Under the pieces are notes generated by a model that worked only from the letters and a program-made list of their open reading frames with translations, did no database searches and was not told the DNA's origin. From Mesorhabditis belari (lineage: Eukaryota; Nematoda; Chromadorea; Rhabditida; Rhabditidae), in assembly GCA_958450365.1 (NCBI GenBank), contig CAUEEP010000742.1:3082501-3146500 (forward strand): a stretch of DNA of 64,000 bases, given 5' to 3'. A program made the position numbers and the translations under genes. Below are positions 34,113 to 43,860 of the stretch, piece after piece; position 1 is the stretch's first letter, and each line of letters begins with the position of its first letter.

Positions 34113-34734
34113 TAGATTTACAGTAACGTAAACTGTAGTAATAGATAAAAGTTGACCTACTAGATCTAGACCCATCCAGGGATGTTCAAATCGGCCCCCC
34201 GGGGCCTGTAAGATAGGCCTAGGCATGGCTAAAGTCCCGCAGTCCAATAGATTCACCAATCCAATAGATTCTTCAAGCAAATATTTAAGTCTAGAGTTTG
34301 AAATCGAAATCGAAAACATTAAAAAGTTCGAATATCGAGTTCAGTTCATTACAATGCGAGCTATTTGTTTAAAAACATTTTTATTTGTTTACAAAAGACT
34401 TTAGTGACTCTAGGAAATCTCTAGACAAAGTGATGGGCCTTTAAATAGCTGAAAAATCGACAAAAGCTCGAGATCAAATCCGAGCGCAAAGCGATTTGTC
34501 TTTTACAGAACTTTCTCTCTATTTTCCTTTTTTTTTTTTTTTGCTCAATTTTTGTTTCTTCAAGTTTTACATCTTTTTCGAAATTTCTCCTTCGATTTAG
34601 AATCGTTTTTTTTTTTTTCTTGACGGGTCTGCATTTTTCTTGTAAAACGAAAACTATATACAGTTCATATTTGAATAAACATTTATTCCAAATCAAAGAT
34701 CAAAAGAAAAACCTTAAACAGGCTAGCTTAAGGT

Positions 34735-34796
34735 AGCTTAAGCTTAGCCAGGCTTAGGCTCAGACTTAGGCTTAGGCTCAGACTCAGGCTTAGGAA
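34735..34796 (+). repeat. Degenerate (TTAGGC)n-like tract
   Basis: About nine hexamers of GGCTTA / GGCTCAGACTTA type, a degenerate TTAGGC array in the G-rich orientation. It faces the opposite-oriented GCCTAA array about 95 bp downstream. Confidence 0.7.
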
Positions 34797-34888
34797 TTTC
34801 TGTCCAGCCTACCGTGCTTGTAGATTATTTAAAAGTGTCCAAGCTATCGTCCCCAGTTACCGTTTTGGCTACCGTCTTATCGTACTCT

Positions 34889-34941
34889 AAGCCTAAGCCT
34901 AAGCCTAAGCCTAAGCCTAAGCCTAAGCCTAAGCCTAAGCC
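34889..34941 (+). repeat. Interstitial telomeric array (GCCTAA)n
   Basis: Nine perfect GCCTAA units, then an array of CCAGGCTTTA/ACCAAGCTTTA like that at 24.95 kb. Confidence 0.93.
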
Positions 34942-34974
34942 AGGCCTTAGCCAAGCTTTAGCCAAGCTTTAGCC

Positions 34975-35365
34975 AGGCTTTAACCAGGCTTTAACCAAGC
35001 TTTAACCAAGCTTTAACTAAGCTTTAGCCAAGCTTAGAATCTAGCCTGCTTCTATGCATTTCAAGTCCGATCTGATTCTTGGTTTAGCTCAAAAACTTCA
35101 AAACATTTGAAATCTCAACATGCACTTTTGATAGAACTCAGTGATTTCAATAAAACTTGACACCATTCGATCAAATTCAATCTGAAATGCGATCATTCTG
35201 ACAAGTATAGCTCAAAAATACATGGCTAAACGTTTCGAGAAAAGATTATGCCCGTTTCTCTAAACTCTTGCTTTGTTTTTAAAAGAATTGAAATAGAATA
35301 TTGCAAACGAATGCAAATCGAGATAAAAAATACGAAAAATAGCCGAACTAAAGGTCTTTTCTTGA
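34975..35365 (+). repeat. Segment duplicated from 25.04-25.48 kb, copy B
   Basis: Matches copy A in the channel intron, with small indels. It begins in the AGGCTTTA array directly after the telomeric tract. Confidence 0.9.
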
Positions 35366-35929
35366 TCTCAAAACATTGAGGCAAAGCCACGAAAGTGCAA
35401 AAGTTACAGGCAAATATTTTTGTGGCTTTTTTTTTTCGGAGCTTGCGTTTTGTTGGAATGTTTTTCTGATTTTGAAAATGGAATGATTCAGGAAATGTTT
35501 TCGGTGACACAAATTTTGAATTGAAATAGATGAAAAGGATGAGTCGGATGGAAGGACGAGTCGACCTTGGCAACTCAACAATGACGATAGCGGGAACTCA
35601 ACTCAACAATGACGATAGCGGGGAATGAGTTCGGTATTTAAGTGTCAAGTTCCCTTTTTCGAATTTGATTTCTTTTTGTTATGTGTTCATTGTTAATAAA
35701 TCTTCAATTTCTTCCTCGCTATCTTTAATTTTTGTTTTAGTTTCGATCTAGTTTGAGTAGATTTGAGATCTAGTAGCCAATGATCGAAGCAACTGCCAAA
35801 GAGGCTAGTTTAAGGTCAAATCTTGAGTTTTGTCAGTGCCGCTTAGAGTCAAAATGAATCAAACTTTAGTAAAGGGCTTGGACCAGGACTTGTATTACAA
35901 TTTAAATCTAAACCAGCTTAGTTGAAGGC
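35366..35929. other. Gene-free stretch
   Basis: No gene supported. A 26-bp direct repeat (CAACTCAACAATGACGATAG) lies at about 35571-35620. Confidence 0.5.
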
Positions 35930-36200
35930 CAAGCAAAGCTAAGACAAGACAAACTAAGCCAAGCTAAGCCAAGCCGAGCCAAGCTAAGCCAGGCTAAGCT
36001 AAGCCAGGCTAAGCTAAGCTAAGCCAAGCTAAGCTTAAGCTAAGCTAAACTAAACCAATTCAAGGTTGAGCCAAGCCCAGCCAAGCTAAGCCAAGCCAAG
36101 CCAAGCCAAGCCAAGCCAAGCCAAGCCAAACCCAGCCAAGAGCCAGCTCCAAACTGTATTCTTGTTATTTTCAGTACATAGCTAGCTAGCTAGCTAGCTA
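35930..36200 (+). repeat. AAGCCAAGCTAAGCC repeat and (TAGC)n
   Basis: About 200 bp of AAGCC/AAGCT pentamers (35936-36135), then (TAGC)6 at 36179-36200. Confidence 0.88.
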
Positions 36201-36428
36201 ACGTCATTTTATTATCCTTTTTACTTTCCTAGCTTTCATAATCTTTATTAGTTTGCATAGAAAAAAAGCTGACTAAATATTTTGAGCACTAAAGTACAGA
36301 GATTGTATTTTCAAAGTGAAAGACAATAAATCTAAACGATCTTTTTTGGGTATTTAAGACAGTTTTTTCTCTCATTTTCTTAATAATTTATATTTTAATG
36401 AGAAATTTAGATATTATATTCGAAAAGA

Positions 36429-39400
36429 ATGCTTCGATTGCTGCTACTTTTAATGATTGCAGGTAAGTGAAGGTTTTGAATTGAAGGTTTTGAGGTGAAG
36501 GTTTTGAGGTGAAGGTTTTGAATTGAAGGTTTTGAGGTGAAGGTTTTGAAGTGAAGGCTTTGAAGTGAAGGCTTTGAAGTGAAGGCTTTGAAGTGAAGGC
36601 TTTGAAGTGAAGGCTTTGAAGTGAAGGCTTTGAAGTGAAGGCTTTGAAGTGAAGGCTTTGAAGTGAAGGCTTTGAAGTGAAGGCTTTGAGGTGAAGCAAT
36701 TAAAGCTATTTTCTAAAGCGTTTCCCTTTTCTTCTCGAAATCTCCGTAATCTTTTCTTTATTTTATCAAATCTATTGGGGGTGAGACAAATGCGCACCTT
36801 TTTTTTTGCGCACCTGGACATTTGCGCACCTTTTTTTGGCCCTAGGAAAGGTCGTAGAGCCCTAGGAAAGGCCTTAGAGCCCTAGGAAAGGTCGTAGAGC
36901 TTCGAAAATATTTCCAGATTAGGGAATCGTATGCGTAGATTCCGAATTTCGACAAATCCCACCTCGCTGACACGTCAAATTTGGACTGCGGAAGGAAAAG
37001 AAAGCGGAAAAGCGTTAAGTTGCGTAATTTTTGCCTTTTAGCCCAAATTTGACGTGTCAGCGAGGTCTGATTTGTCGAAATTTGGAATCTACGCATACGA
37101 TTCCCTTCTATGAAAACATTTTTGAAGCTCTAAGACCTTTCCTAAGGCCTTTTCCAGCAAAAAAAAGGTGCGCAAATGGCCAGGTGCGCAAAAAAAAGGT
37201 GCGCATTTGTCCCACCCCCTCAGCTCATTCAAACGGCTCGGGAAACTGGAAAAGAGCCGACTTTTGAACTTTCTAAGTTAGGAAGATCTCCGTAATCTTT
37301 TTTTTATTTTATCAAATCTATTTACTTTTTTATTTCTTTCGATATCCTGGAATAAAGGATATCGAAACAGAATTAAAATAAAGGATTCATCAAAGAGAAA
37401 TCAAGGATTACAGTCTTTGAAACAAAACTAGGGATTGATAGGAAGAGTTCAAAGGTTCTGAGTCTAGGAAGAGTTTCAAAAACACTAGCTAAAACTAGTT
37501 AACAGCTTCTTTAGTGGTGACGATTTTTGCAAAATCATGTATTGATTGCATTTGTCAACGGGAATCCGGTTGTCGGAAACTTGGTTGTGCTGATGATGGT
37601 GGCTCGTTATCGTGCGGATATTTTCAGGTTCAGTTTTCTAGATAAGATTCTAGATCAGATTCTAGATGAGATTCTAGATGAGATTCTAGATGAGATTCTA
37701 GATCAGATTCTAGATGAGATTCTAGATGAGATTCTAGATGAGATTCTAGATGAGATTCTAGATGAGATTCTAGATCAGATTCTAGATGAGATTCTAGATC
37801 AGATTCTAGATGAGATTCTAGATGAGATTCTAGATGAGATTCTAGATGAGATTCTAGATCAGATTCTAGATGAGATTCTAGATCAGATTCTAGATGAGAT
37901 TCTAGATCAGATTCTAGATGAGATTCTAGATCAGATTCTAGATGAGATTCTAGATGAGATTCTAGATCAGATTCTAGATGAGATTCTAGATCAGATTCTA
38001 GATGAGATTCTAGATCAGATTCTAGATGAGATTCTAGATGAGATTCTAGATCAGATTCTAGATCAGATTCTAGATGAGATTCTAGATCAGATTCTAGATG
38101 AGATTCTAGATCAGATTCTAGATGAGACTTTTAAAGCTTTTAAAGCATTTAAAGCTCTTTTTCAGATCAAGAAACCTTATTACATTGATTGCGGTCAACC
38201 AGGGAAGAAAGCCGGTGAATCGATTGATACTGCTTGGAAAAGGTGTGAATAGTCATTGGGAATGGATTGGATGATAGCTCTCAAAAAGAATCCGATTAGT
38301 GTGTACGCCAGATCATTTGTGTTTACAGTTTTAGAAAGGCATTCAAAGATCTAAATGCTCAATTTGTCGATTACCGTTTTCTCTCTAATGGCAGTGGACC
38401 GATTTGATGATTATTTGACGGTTTCGAAGCTTTTGAAGAAGCTCAACACTTGAATACCCCACTAGATCTCATCGCCAGCTATATTTTCCAATCTCAAATC
38501 AATAGGTTCTGATAAGCGGTTCCTGAGATTTCGAGGAATTTAGGCAAAGCTTAGGGTGCACTACTATTAGAGAAAATACGGTATTTCCCTTTGAAAATCT
38601 TCTCTCTAATAGTAGTGATCGAGCCGAGTTGATGACTATTTTACGGTTCCAAAGCTTTTGCAGAAGCTCAACACTCAAATCCTTTACTAGATCTCATCGT
38701 CAGCTACATTTTCCGACCCCACATCGATAGGTTCTGATAAGCGGTTCTCGAGATTTCGAGGGATTTAAGCGACGCTCACGGCGCACTACTATTAGAGAGA
38801 AGACGGTATACGATTCTATTTGTTATTTAAGGTTTTGTATTTGATTTACCGTATTTTCTCTAATAGTCGTGCACCGCAACCGAGCCGAGTTGATCACTAT
38901 TTACGGCTTTCAAAGTTTTCCCAGAAGCTCAACACTCAAATCCCCGACAAGATCTCATCGTCAGCTACAGCTACGTCGGCTACAGCTACAGCTACAGCTA
39001 CAGCTACAGCTACAGCTACAGCTACAGCTACGTCAGCTACAGCTACAGCTACGTCGGCTACAGCTACAGCTACAGCTACGTCAGCTACAGCTACAGCTAC
39101 GTCGGCTACAGCTACAGCTACAGCTACGTCAGCTACAGCTACAGCTACCTCAGCTACAGCTACCTCAGCTACAGCTACAGCTACCTCAGCTACAGCTACA
39201 GCTACCTCAGCTACAGCTACAGCTACCTCAGCTACAGCTACAGCTACCTCAGCTACAGCTACAGCTACCTCAGCTACAGCTACAGCTACCTCAGCTACAG
39301 CTACAGCTACCTCAGCTACAGCACAGCTACCTCAGCTACAGCTACAGCTACCTCAGCTACAGCTACAGCTACCTCAGCTACAGCTACAGCTACCTCAGCT

Positions 39401-40395
39401 ACAGCACAGCTACCTCAGCTACAGCACAGCTACCTCAGCCACAGCTACAGCTACCTCAGCTACAGCTACAGCTACCTCAGCTACAGCTACAGCTACCTCA
39501 GCTACAGCCACAGCTACCTCAGCTACAGCTACAGCTACCTCAGCTACAGCTACAGCTACCTCAGCTACAGCTACAGCTACCTCAGCTACAGCTACAGCTA
39601 CCTCAGCTACAGCTACAGCTACCTCAGCTACAGCTACAGCTACCTCAGCTACAGCTACAGCTACCTCAGCTACAGCTACAGCTACCTCAGCTACAGCTAC
39701 AGCTACATTCCACATCGATAGGTTCTGATAAGCGGTTCTCGAGATTTCGAGGGATTTAGACAAGGGTGCACTTAGGGGTGCACTACTATTAGAGAAAATA
39801 CGTTAAGCAACGTTTTTAGCCGAGTAACCTACGAGTAATCCTCTTTACACGTCGAGTAAATCGAATATCTTTTGAATTTCATTTTTTAATTGCCTGTAAT
39901 TTGCTCATAATTTCCTATAACTTTCAGATGTGCAAGTGATAAGGGTTGTTCGAAGCTTTGTGTCGAGAAATATGTGAAAAGATATAAAAGGAATTGCTCA
40001 AATAAATCTCAATGCGAAACGATGGCTCGTTTACACAATGGAGGTCATTTTATAAGATAATTTCTTTTCAAAAAAATAAATCCTTTCATTTTGAAGTCAT
40101 TTTGACATTTCTAGAACCATTTTGAAGTCATTTTACATTTCTAGGACCATTTTTAAGTCATTTTTGCATTTCTAGGACCATTTTAAAGTCATTTTGCATT
40201 TCTAGAACCATTTTGAAGCCATTTTACATTTCTAGGACCATTTTTAAATCATATTTACACTTCTAGGACCATTTTGAAGTCATTTTACATTTCTAGAACC
40301 ATTTTTAAATCATTTTTACACTTCTAGGACCAAACGGCTGCAAAACAACGGCCACTATCGGCTATTGGAATGCGATTCAAAAATGTATTGGTTGA
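36429..40395 (+). CDS. ilys: Invertebrate-type (i-type) lysozyme
   Basis: Secreted muramidase of the ilys/destabilase family, used in nematodes for digesting and resisting bacteria. Five exons (36429-36462, 37515-37627, 38166-38242, 39928-40043, 40328-40395) join in frame into 135 aa. A signal peptide (MLRLLLLLMIAVVTIFAKS) precedes the mature domain CIDCICQRESGCRKLGC, DDGGSLSCGYFQIKKPYYID, CGQPGKKAGESIDTAWKRCA, ARLHNGGPNGCKTTATIGYW. The catalytic Glu (RESGC) and, 11 residues on, the catalytic Asp (DDGG, second D) are both present, and the Cys pattern is intact, so it should be active. Coding is only 408 nt in a 4-kb gene: each intron is filled by its own repeat or transposon (intron 1: 14-bp repeat and foldback element; 2: 12-bp repeat; 3: three TIR elements and a hexamer array; 4: 30-bp repeat). 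Downstream is gene-free. Confidence 0.96.
36465..36700 (+). repeat. 14-bp minisatellite (GTGAAGGCTTTGAA)
   Basis: About 16 copies of GTGAAGGCTTTGAA / GTGAAGGTTTTGAG, starting 8-10 bp after the lysozyme exon 1 donor. Confidence 0.93.
36777..37219. mobile_element. Foldback DNA element, about 440 bp
   Basis: Long inverted repeat. The ends are GGGGGTGAGACAAATGCGCA and the complement TGCGCATTTGTCCCACCCCC. Inner arms (ACGCATACGATTCCC/GGGAATCGTATGCGT; GACACGTCAAATTTGG/CCAAATTTGACGTGTC) continue the pairing to a loop near 36990-37035. The flanks repeat directly: TCTCCGTAATCTTTTCTTTA...ATCAAATCTATT at 36739-36776 and again at 37285-37322. It lies in lysozyme intron 1 and has no coding capacity. Confidence 0.85.
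37636..38126 (+). repeat. 12-bp minisatellite (AGATTCTAGATG/C)
   Basis: About 40 copies of AGATTCTAGATG or AGATTCTAGATC filling lysozyme intron 2. Every unit contains TCTAGA and differs from the others almost only at one G/C position. The 12-bp period keeps one frame open (DEIL/DQIL) and bridges exons 2 and 3, but the lysozyme frame skips it. Confidence 0.95.
38371..38583 (+). mobile_element. TIR element copy 1 (lysozyme intron 3)
   Basis: About 213 bp with inverted ends TTACCGTTTTCTCTCTAATG and CACTACTATTAGAGAAAATA + CGGTA. The interior (GAAGCTCAACACT, AGATCTCATCGCCAGCTA, AGGTTCTGATAAGCGGTTC) is shared with copies 2 and 3. Non-coding. Confidence 0.85.
38590..38809 (+). mobile_element. TIR element copy 2
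   Basis: Same interior as copies 1 and 3 (AGATCTCATCGTCAGCTACA, AGGTTCTGATAAGCGGTTCT). The right end is CACTACTATTAGAGAGAAGA + CGGTA; the left end is altered by a short insertion. Confidence 0.82.
38846..39803 (+). mobile_element. TIR element copy 3, expanded by a hexamer array
   Basis: Left end TACCGTATTTTCTCTAATAG, right end CACTACTATTAGAGAAAATA. The two halves match copies 1 and 2, but at the site where those read CAGCTACA/CAGCTATA this copy has about 745 bp of CAGCTA repeats. Confidence 0.88.
38961..39706 (+). repeat. (CAGCTA)n with CTCAGCTA higher-order 18-mer
   Basis: Starts with CAGCTA hexamers and GTCAGCTA/GTCGGCTA variants, then becomes a regular 18-bp repeat CTCAGCTACAGCTACAGC... 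for about 550 bp. Three frames are open for about 300 codons (SATATA, QLQLPQ, VAEVAV); they are repeat artefacts. Confidence 0.95.
40090..40327 (+). repeat. 30-bp repeat containing copies of the exon 5 acceptor
   Basis: About eight copies of TTCTAGGACCATTTTGAAGT + CATTTTACAT. The last copy supplies the real 3' splice site TTCTAG and the first exon bases GACCA, so the upstream copies carry about seven decoy acceptors. Confidence 0.9.
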
Positions 40396-40708
40396 AAAAT
40401 TGAAAATTGAAAATTTCGTTTTTTTTCAATAAATTTTTTGTTAATTATTTTACATGAGTTCCAATTTAAATTTTGAAATAAATTTTGAAGCAAATTGATG
40501 AATAAAAATGCAACAAAAGCACTTCAACTAACGTCAAGCTGAATTTTGTAGCGAAAATTTGAGTTTCCCGCCACTCAAACAAATGTTTCCTTGTTGAAGA
40601 GGCTAAAAATAAAAATAGACACTCGTGGCTCGTTGAAAAGACGTTGAAAAGACGCTCGTTGACAAGATTTTGAAATTTATCACTCGGATCGTTGATTTAC
40701 AGGCTACT
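40396..40708. other. Lysozyme downstream region
   Basis: No gene seen. AATAAA at about 40426-40431 (TTTCAATAAATTTT) would serve as the lysozyme poly(A) signal. Confidence 0.6.
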
Positions 40709-40796
40709 GACGTCTGCCCAAGCGACATCAAGCTAGGCTAAATTCAGCCAGACTGCTGTGAATTTAGCCTAGCCTAATGTCACTTAGGCAGACGTC
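40709..40796. repeat. Inverted repeat (hairpin) 1
   Basis: GACGTCTGCCCAAGCGACAT...AGCTAGGCTAAATTCA pairs with TGAATTTAGCCTAGCCTAATG...GGCAGACGTC with few mismatches: about 38-bp arms and a short loop near 40747-40757. Confidence 0.85.
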
Positions 40797-40847
40797 TTTA
40801 ACGTCAAAAACCTCTACCGAACTGGCATCAAGCTAGGCTGGAATTTA

Positions 40848-40914
40848 GTCCCACTCCATGCATCAATGCGTGTATTTGTGAATTACAAATACACGCATCG
40901 ATGCATGGAGTGGG
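40848..40914. repeat. Near-perfect palindrome (hairpin) 2
   Basis: TCCCACTCCATGCATCAATG + CGTGTATTTGT and its complement face each other across about 5 nt (GAATT), with one mismatch in about 31 bp. About 50 bp separate it from hairpin 1, and the shared CATCAAGCTAGGCT links the two. Confidence 0.92.
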
Positions 40915-41144
40915 ACACTAACCGTATCGTTTTTTAAATTTTCGAGTCGCGAAGGTATTACCGAAATGAGGAGGTGCCGGGGGCATAACCGAAAAGTACC
41001 GCAAATCCAAAGAAATCTATTCCCAGGCTTCATTAATTGCAAACTTATCAGCAACCTCCCAATTCCCCGAACTTTAAAATTTTAAAAGTTTATCATTGCT
41101 ACCCTGATAGCAATGATCGGTGCGAGTACTTGATAAACAATCTA

Positions 41145-41322
41145 GTCAAGCTCCATCTAGTCAAGCTCCATCTAGTCAAGCTCCTCAAGCTCTATCTAGT
41201 CAAGCTCCTCAAGCTCCATCTAGTCAAGCTCCTCAAGCTCCATCTAGTCAAGCTCCTCAAGCTCCATCTAGTCAAGCTCCTCAAGCTCTATCTAGTCAAG
41301 CTCAATCCAGTCAAACTCAATC
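41145..41322 (+). repeat. 24-bp repeat (CATCTAGTCAAGCTCCTCAAGCTC)
   Basis: About seven units built from CTAGTCAAGCTC and CTCAAGCTC. Open frames through it are artefacts. Confidence 0.9.
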
Positions 41323-41639
41323 TCGTCAGGATTATCCGGTACTGGAAAATTAGGCATAGCAAGACCCAATGCTCGACTGAGTCCTGAATATAGTCAGACA
41401 AAAGCCTATTTTGGCATGAACCCATTGTCCTAAAGTCTCCAAAAAGCTTACACTTTCTTTGGCTCTTGACTTCTCGTTTAGCCTGGTTTTGTTGGAACTC
41501 TTGGAGATACAGTTGCCGAGAATTAGGCCAAGAACAAGAATGCAATTCTTTATATAACACTTCTAGTTAAGTTAGGCATTTGTCAGATGTTTTTCTAAAA
41601 AGTCTTTGCTCTAATTCGTATTTTCATTATTGTTATTTG

Positions 41640-42540
41640 AAGTTCCCTTTATCTACACAAAAGTAAATTCATTCGCAGCACTATTTCGTGTGCGTTGATG
41701 GAGAAAGAGAAGCATAGAAGGGAAGCATAGAAGGGAGAACTAGTAATCCTGTTCTTTAAACTGTACTTGGCACTGGCGTTCCAAAGGCCACTGTTTAGTA
41801 ATCTTTGAAGCTAAAACCCGATAAAGCTACAATAACTTGACAAGTACTCAACAGAAGACACAGTCTAGCTTCTTGCGAAACTGGTAACCTTTATCGGCCT
41901 CATAAAGTTACAGTAACCCTGTACAGTACGTAAACAAAAAAAATTTTTTCTTTTAAGTTAAAATGCTATAAACTAAGCGAGCACTTGCGTGAGTTCCAGA
42001 TCGACAAAAACTAAGCCCAAATTTTAACCATAACCCAATCGAAAGCTGTATGGCGCCAATCTTGAACCTAAGCCCAAAATCTAAGCCCAAAATTTTCTTA
42101 ACTACAAAATCGAACTTTCTAACTCTAGCAATCGTTCAAATGAATTTCAGAATCGATTTTTAAAGGGGTTAAATAGTTTTTTATAATCATATGAGTTACT
42201 GTACTGTACAATATTCCATAAAGCTATAGTAATCCTGTGCTTTAAACTGTACTTGGCACTGGCGTTCCAAAGGCAACTGTTTAGTAATCTTTAGAGCTAT
42301 AACCCAATAAAGCTATGGCGTTCCAAAGGCAACTGTTTAGTAATCATCGGAGCTATAACCCGATAAAGCTACAACACAGTCTAGCTTCTTGCGAAACTCT
42401 AATTCGTATTGTCATTATTGTTATTTGAAGTTCCCTTTATCTACACAAAAGTAAATTCATTCGCAGCACTATTTCGTGTGCGTTGATGGAGAAAGAGAAG
42501 CATAGAAGGGAAGCATAGAAGGGAGAACTCGTTATTCCCT
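41640..42540. repeat. Duplicated gene-free blocks
   Basis: TTGTTATTTGAAGTTCCCTT...AGCATAGAAGGGAGAACT occurs at about 41632-41745 and 42417-42530. GTACTTGGCACTGGCGTTCC occurs at 41765 and 42247 and again near 58300. No coding structure. Confidence 0.85.
41958..42190 (+). repeat. Three-copy dispersed block, copy 1
   Basis: AATGCTATAAACTAAGCGA, CTTGCGTGAGTTCCAGAT, ACAAAATCGAACTTTCTAAC and GAATCGATTTTTAAAG are shared with 44640-44880 and 45120-45365. All three copies carry motif TGAGTTCCAG (41990, 44676, 45157). Confidence 0.88.
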
Positions 42541-42944
42541 GTTCCCCCATTTTCCTATTCTTTCATCCATCTCCCTTTCTGTAATCGGCTATAAATTGGG
42601 AATGTTTATTACCCATTTCAACCGTAGATTCAACAAAATAGCTGAACATCAAAGAGCAAAGTCATTAAAGTCATTTTATTAGTCAATTTTAATGAAATTT
42701 CAATTTTTATTAACTTAACTTTGTCTTAAATTTAATGAATAAAAGAATAAAAGTTAATTGTGACTTTTTTAGGACTTCAGAAAATACAGTATTTCCCTCT
42801 GATCAACCATTCAACTTATTTGTTAATTGTGAGCCATTTAAACGGCCCTCCTTTTTCCCTACTATCAAATCAATTAAGAAATTAGCCTTGCTAATCTTTG
42901 GAAATTGATATGAATCTAGGCAAGAGTAAGGATTCTGTATAAAC

Positions 42945-43108
42945 GGCTAGCTCAGCTCAGCTTGGCTCAGCTTAGCTTAGCTCAGCTTAGCTCAGCTTAG
43001 CTCAGCTCAGCTCAGCTCAGCTTAGCTCAGCTTGGCTTAGCTCAGCTCAGCTCAGCTCAGCTTGGCTCAGCTCAGCTCAGCTCAGCTCAGCTTGGCTTAG
43101 CTCAAGCT
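42945..43108 (+). repeat. (CAGCT/TAGCT)n pentamer array
   Basis: About 33 pentamers of CAGCT, TAGCT or TGGCT. Confidence 0.92.
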
Positions 43109-43237
43109 CTTGCTCTTGTCTTGCTTGTGATTTCGGCTTTATACAAAGATTATCAAAAGGTTTTCCTAAGGAAAATCAATATTATTTCCTTTGACTTTTC
43201 GATCGATTTTGGGTTCAATGTTTGACGATGAGATTGA

Positions 43238-43325
43238 AAAAAAGAAAGAAAAGAAAGAAAGGGAGAAAGAAAAGAAAGAAAGGAAGAAAGGAAGAAAGAA
43301 AGGAAGAAAAGGAAGAAAAGGAGAA
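43238..43325 (+). repeat. Purine-only (GAAA/GGAA)n tract
   Basis: About 88 bp, almost purely purine on the plus strand (AAAGAAAGG/GAAGAAAGG). Confidence 0.9.
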
Positions 43326-43554
43326 ATCGAAGTGGAACAGACAAAGGAAAAAGGGAAAAGAAAGTTGACAGTCAGTCACTGTCGATTTTCTTTTCTATCC
43401 GTTTCACTCATTCACTTAACGAAAACGATCGTTTTCGATTTGATTGTGAAAATGAGAAAAGTAAAAATAAAATCGATTTGAAAAAAAGGGAAAACAGTTC
43501 TCTCGTTGAAGTTAGAGAGTGATTTTTTTATAAAGTTCGTAATGATTTCTTTAC

Positions 43555-43860
43555 TTGACTCTAACTGAATGATTGGTAATGGTAATAATGATTAGAATAA
43601 GCTTTACTAGACTAGAAGTGATTAGTAATAGTAATAGTCATTAGAATAAGCTTTACTAGACTAGCTGAATGTTTAGTAATAGTAATAATGATTAGAATAA
43701 GCTTTACTAGACTAGCCGAATGATCAGTAATAGTAATAATGATTCGATAAGCTTTACAGGACTCTAACTGAATGATCAGTAATAGTAATAATGATTAGAA
43801 TAAGCTTTACTTAACTCTAACTCATGATTAGTAATGGTGATTAGAATAAGCAGTTATTAA
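43555..43860 (+). repeat. Repeat of about 60 bp (AGTAATAGTAATAATGATTA)
   Basis: Five imperfect units containing AGTAATAGTAATAATGATTA, GAATAAGCTTTACT and CTAACTGAATGAT. Confidence 0.85.

Noticed and set aside
37527..38252. Frame that looks like a TM segment followed by an Asp/Glu-rich protein
   Set aside because: The TM-like part is lysozyme exon 2 read in the wrong frame, and the rest is the 12-bp minisatellite; the correct frame gives CICQRESGC.
38820..39763. Frames of about 300 codons (SATATA, QLQLPQ, VAEVAV) across the CAGCTA array
   Set aside because: A hexamer array leaves several frames open on both strands; the region lies inside lysozyme intron 3.
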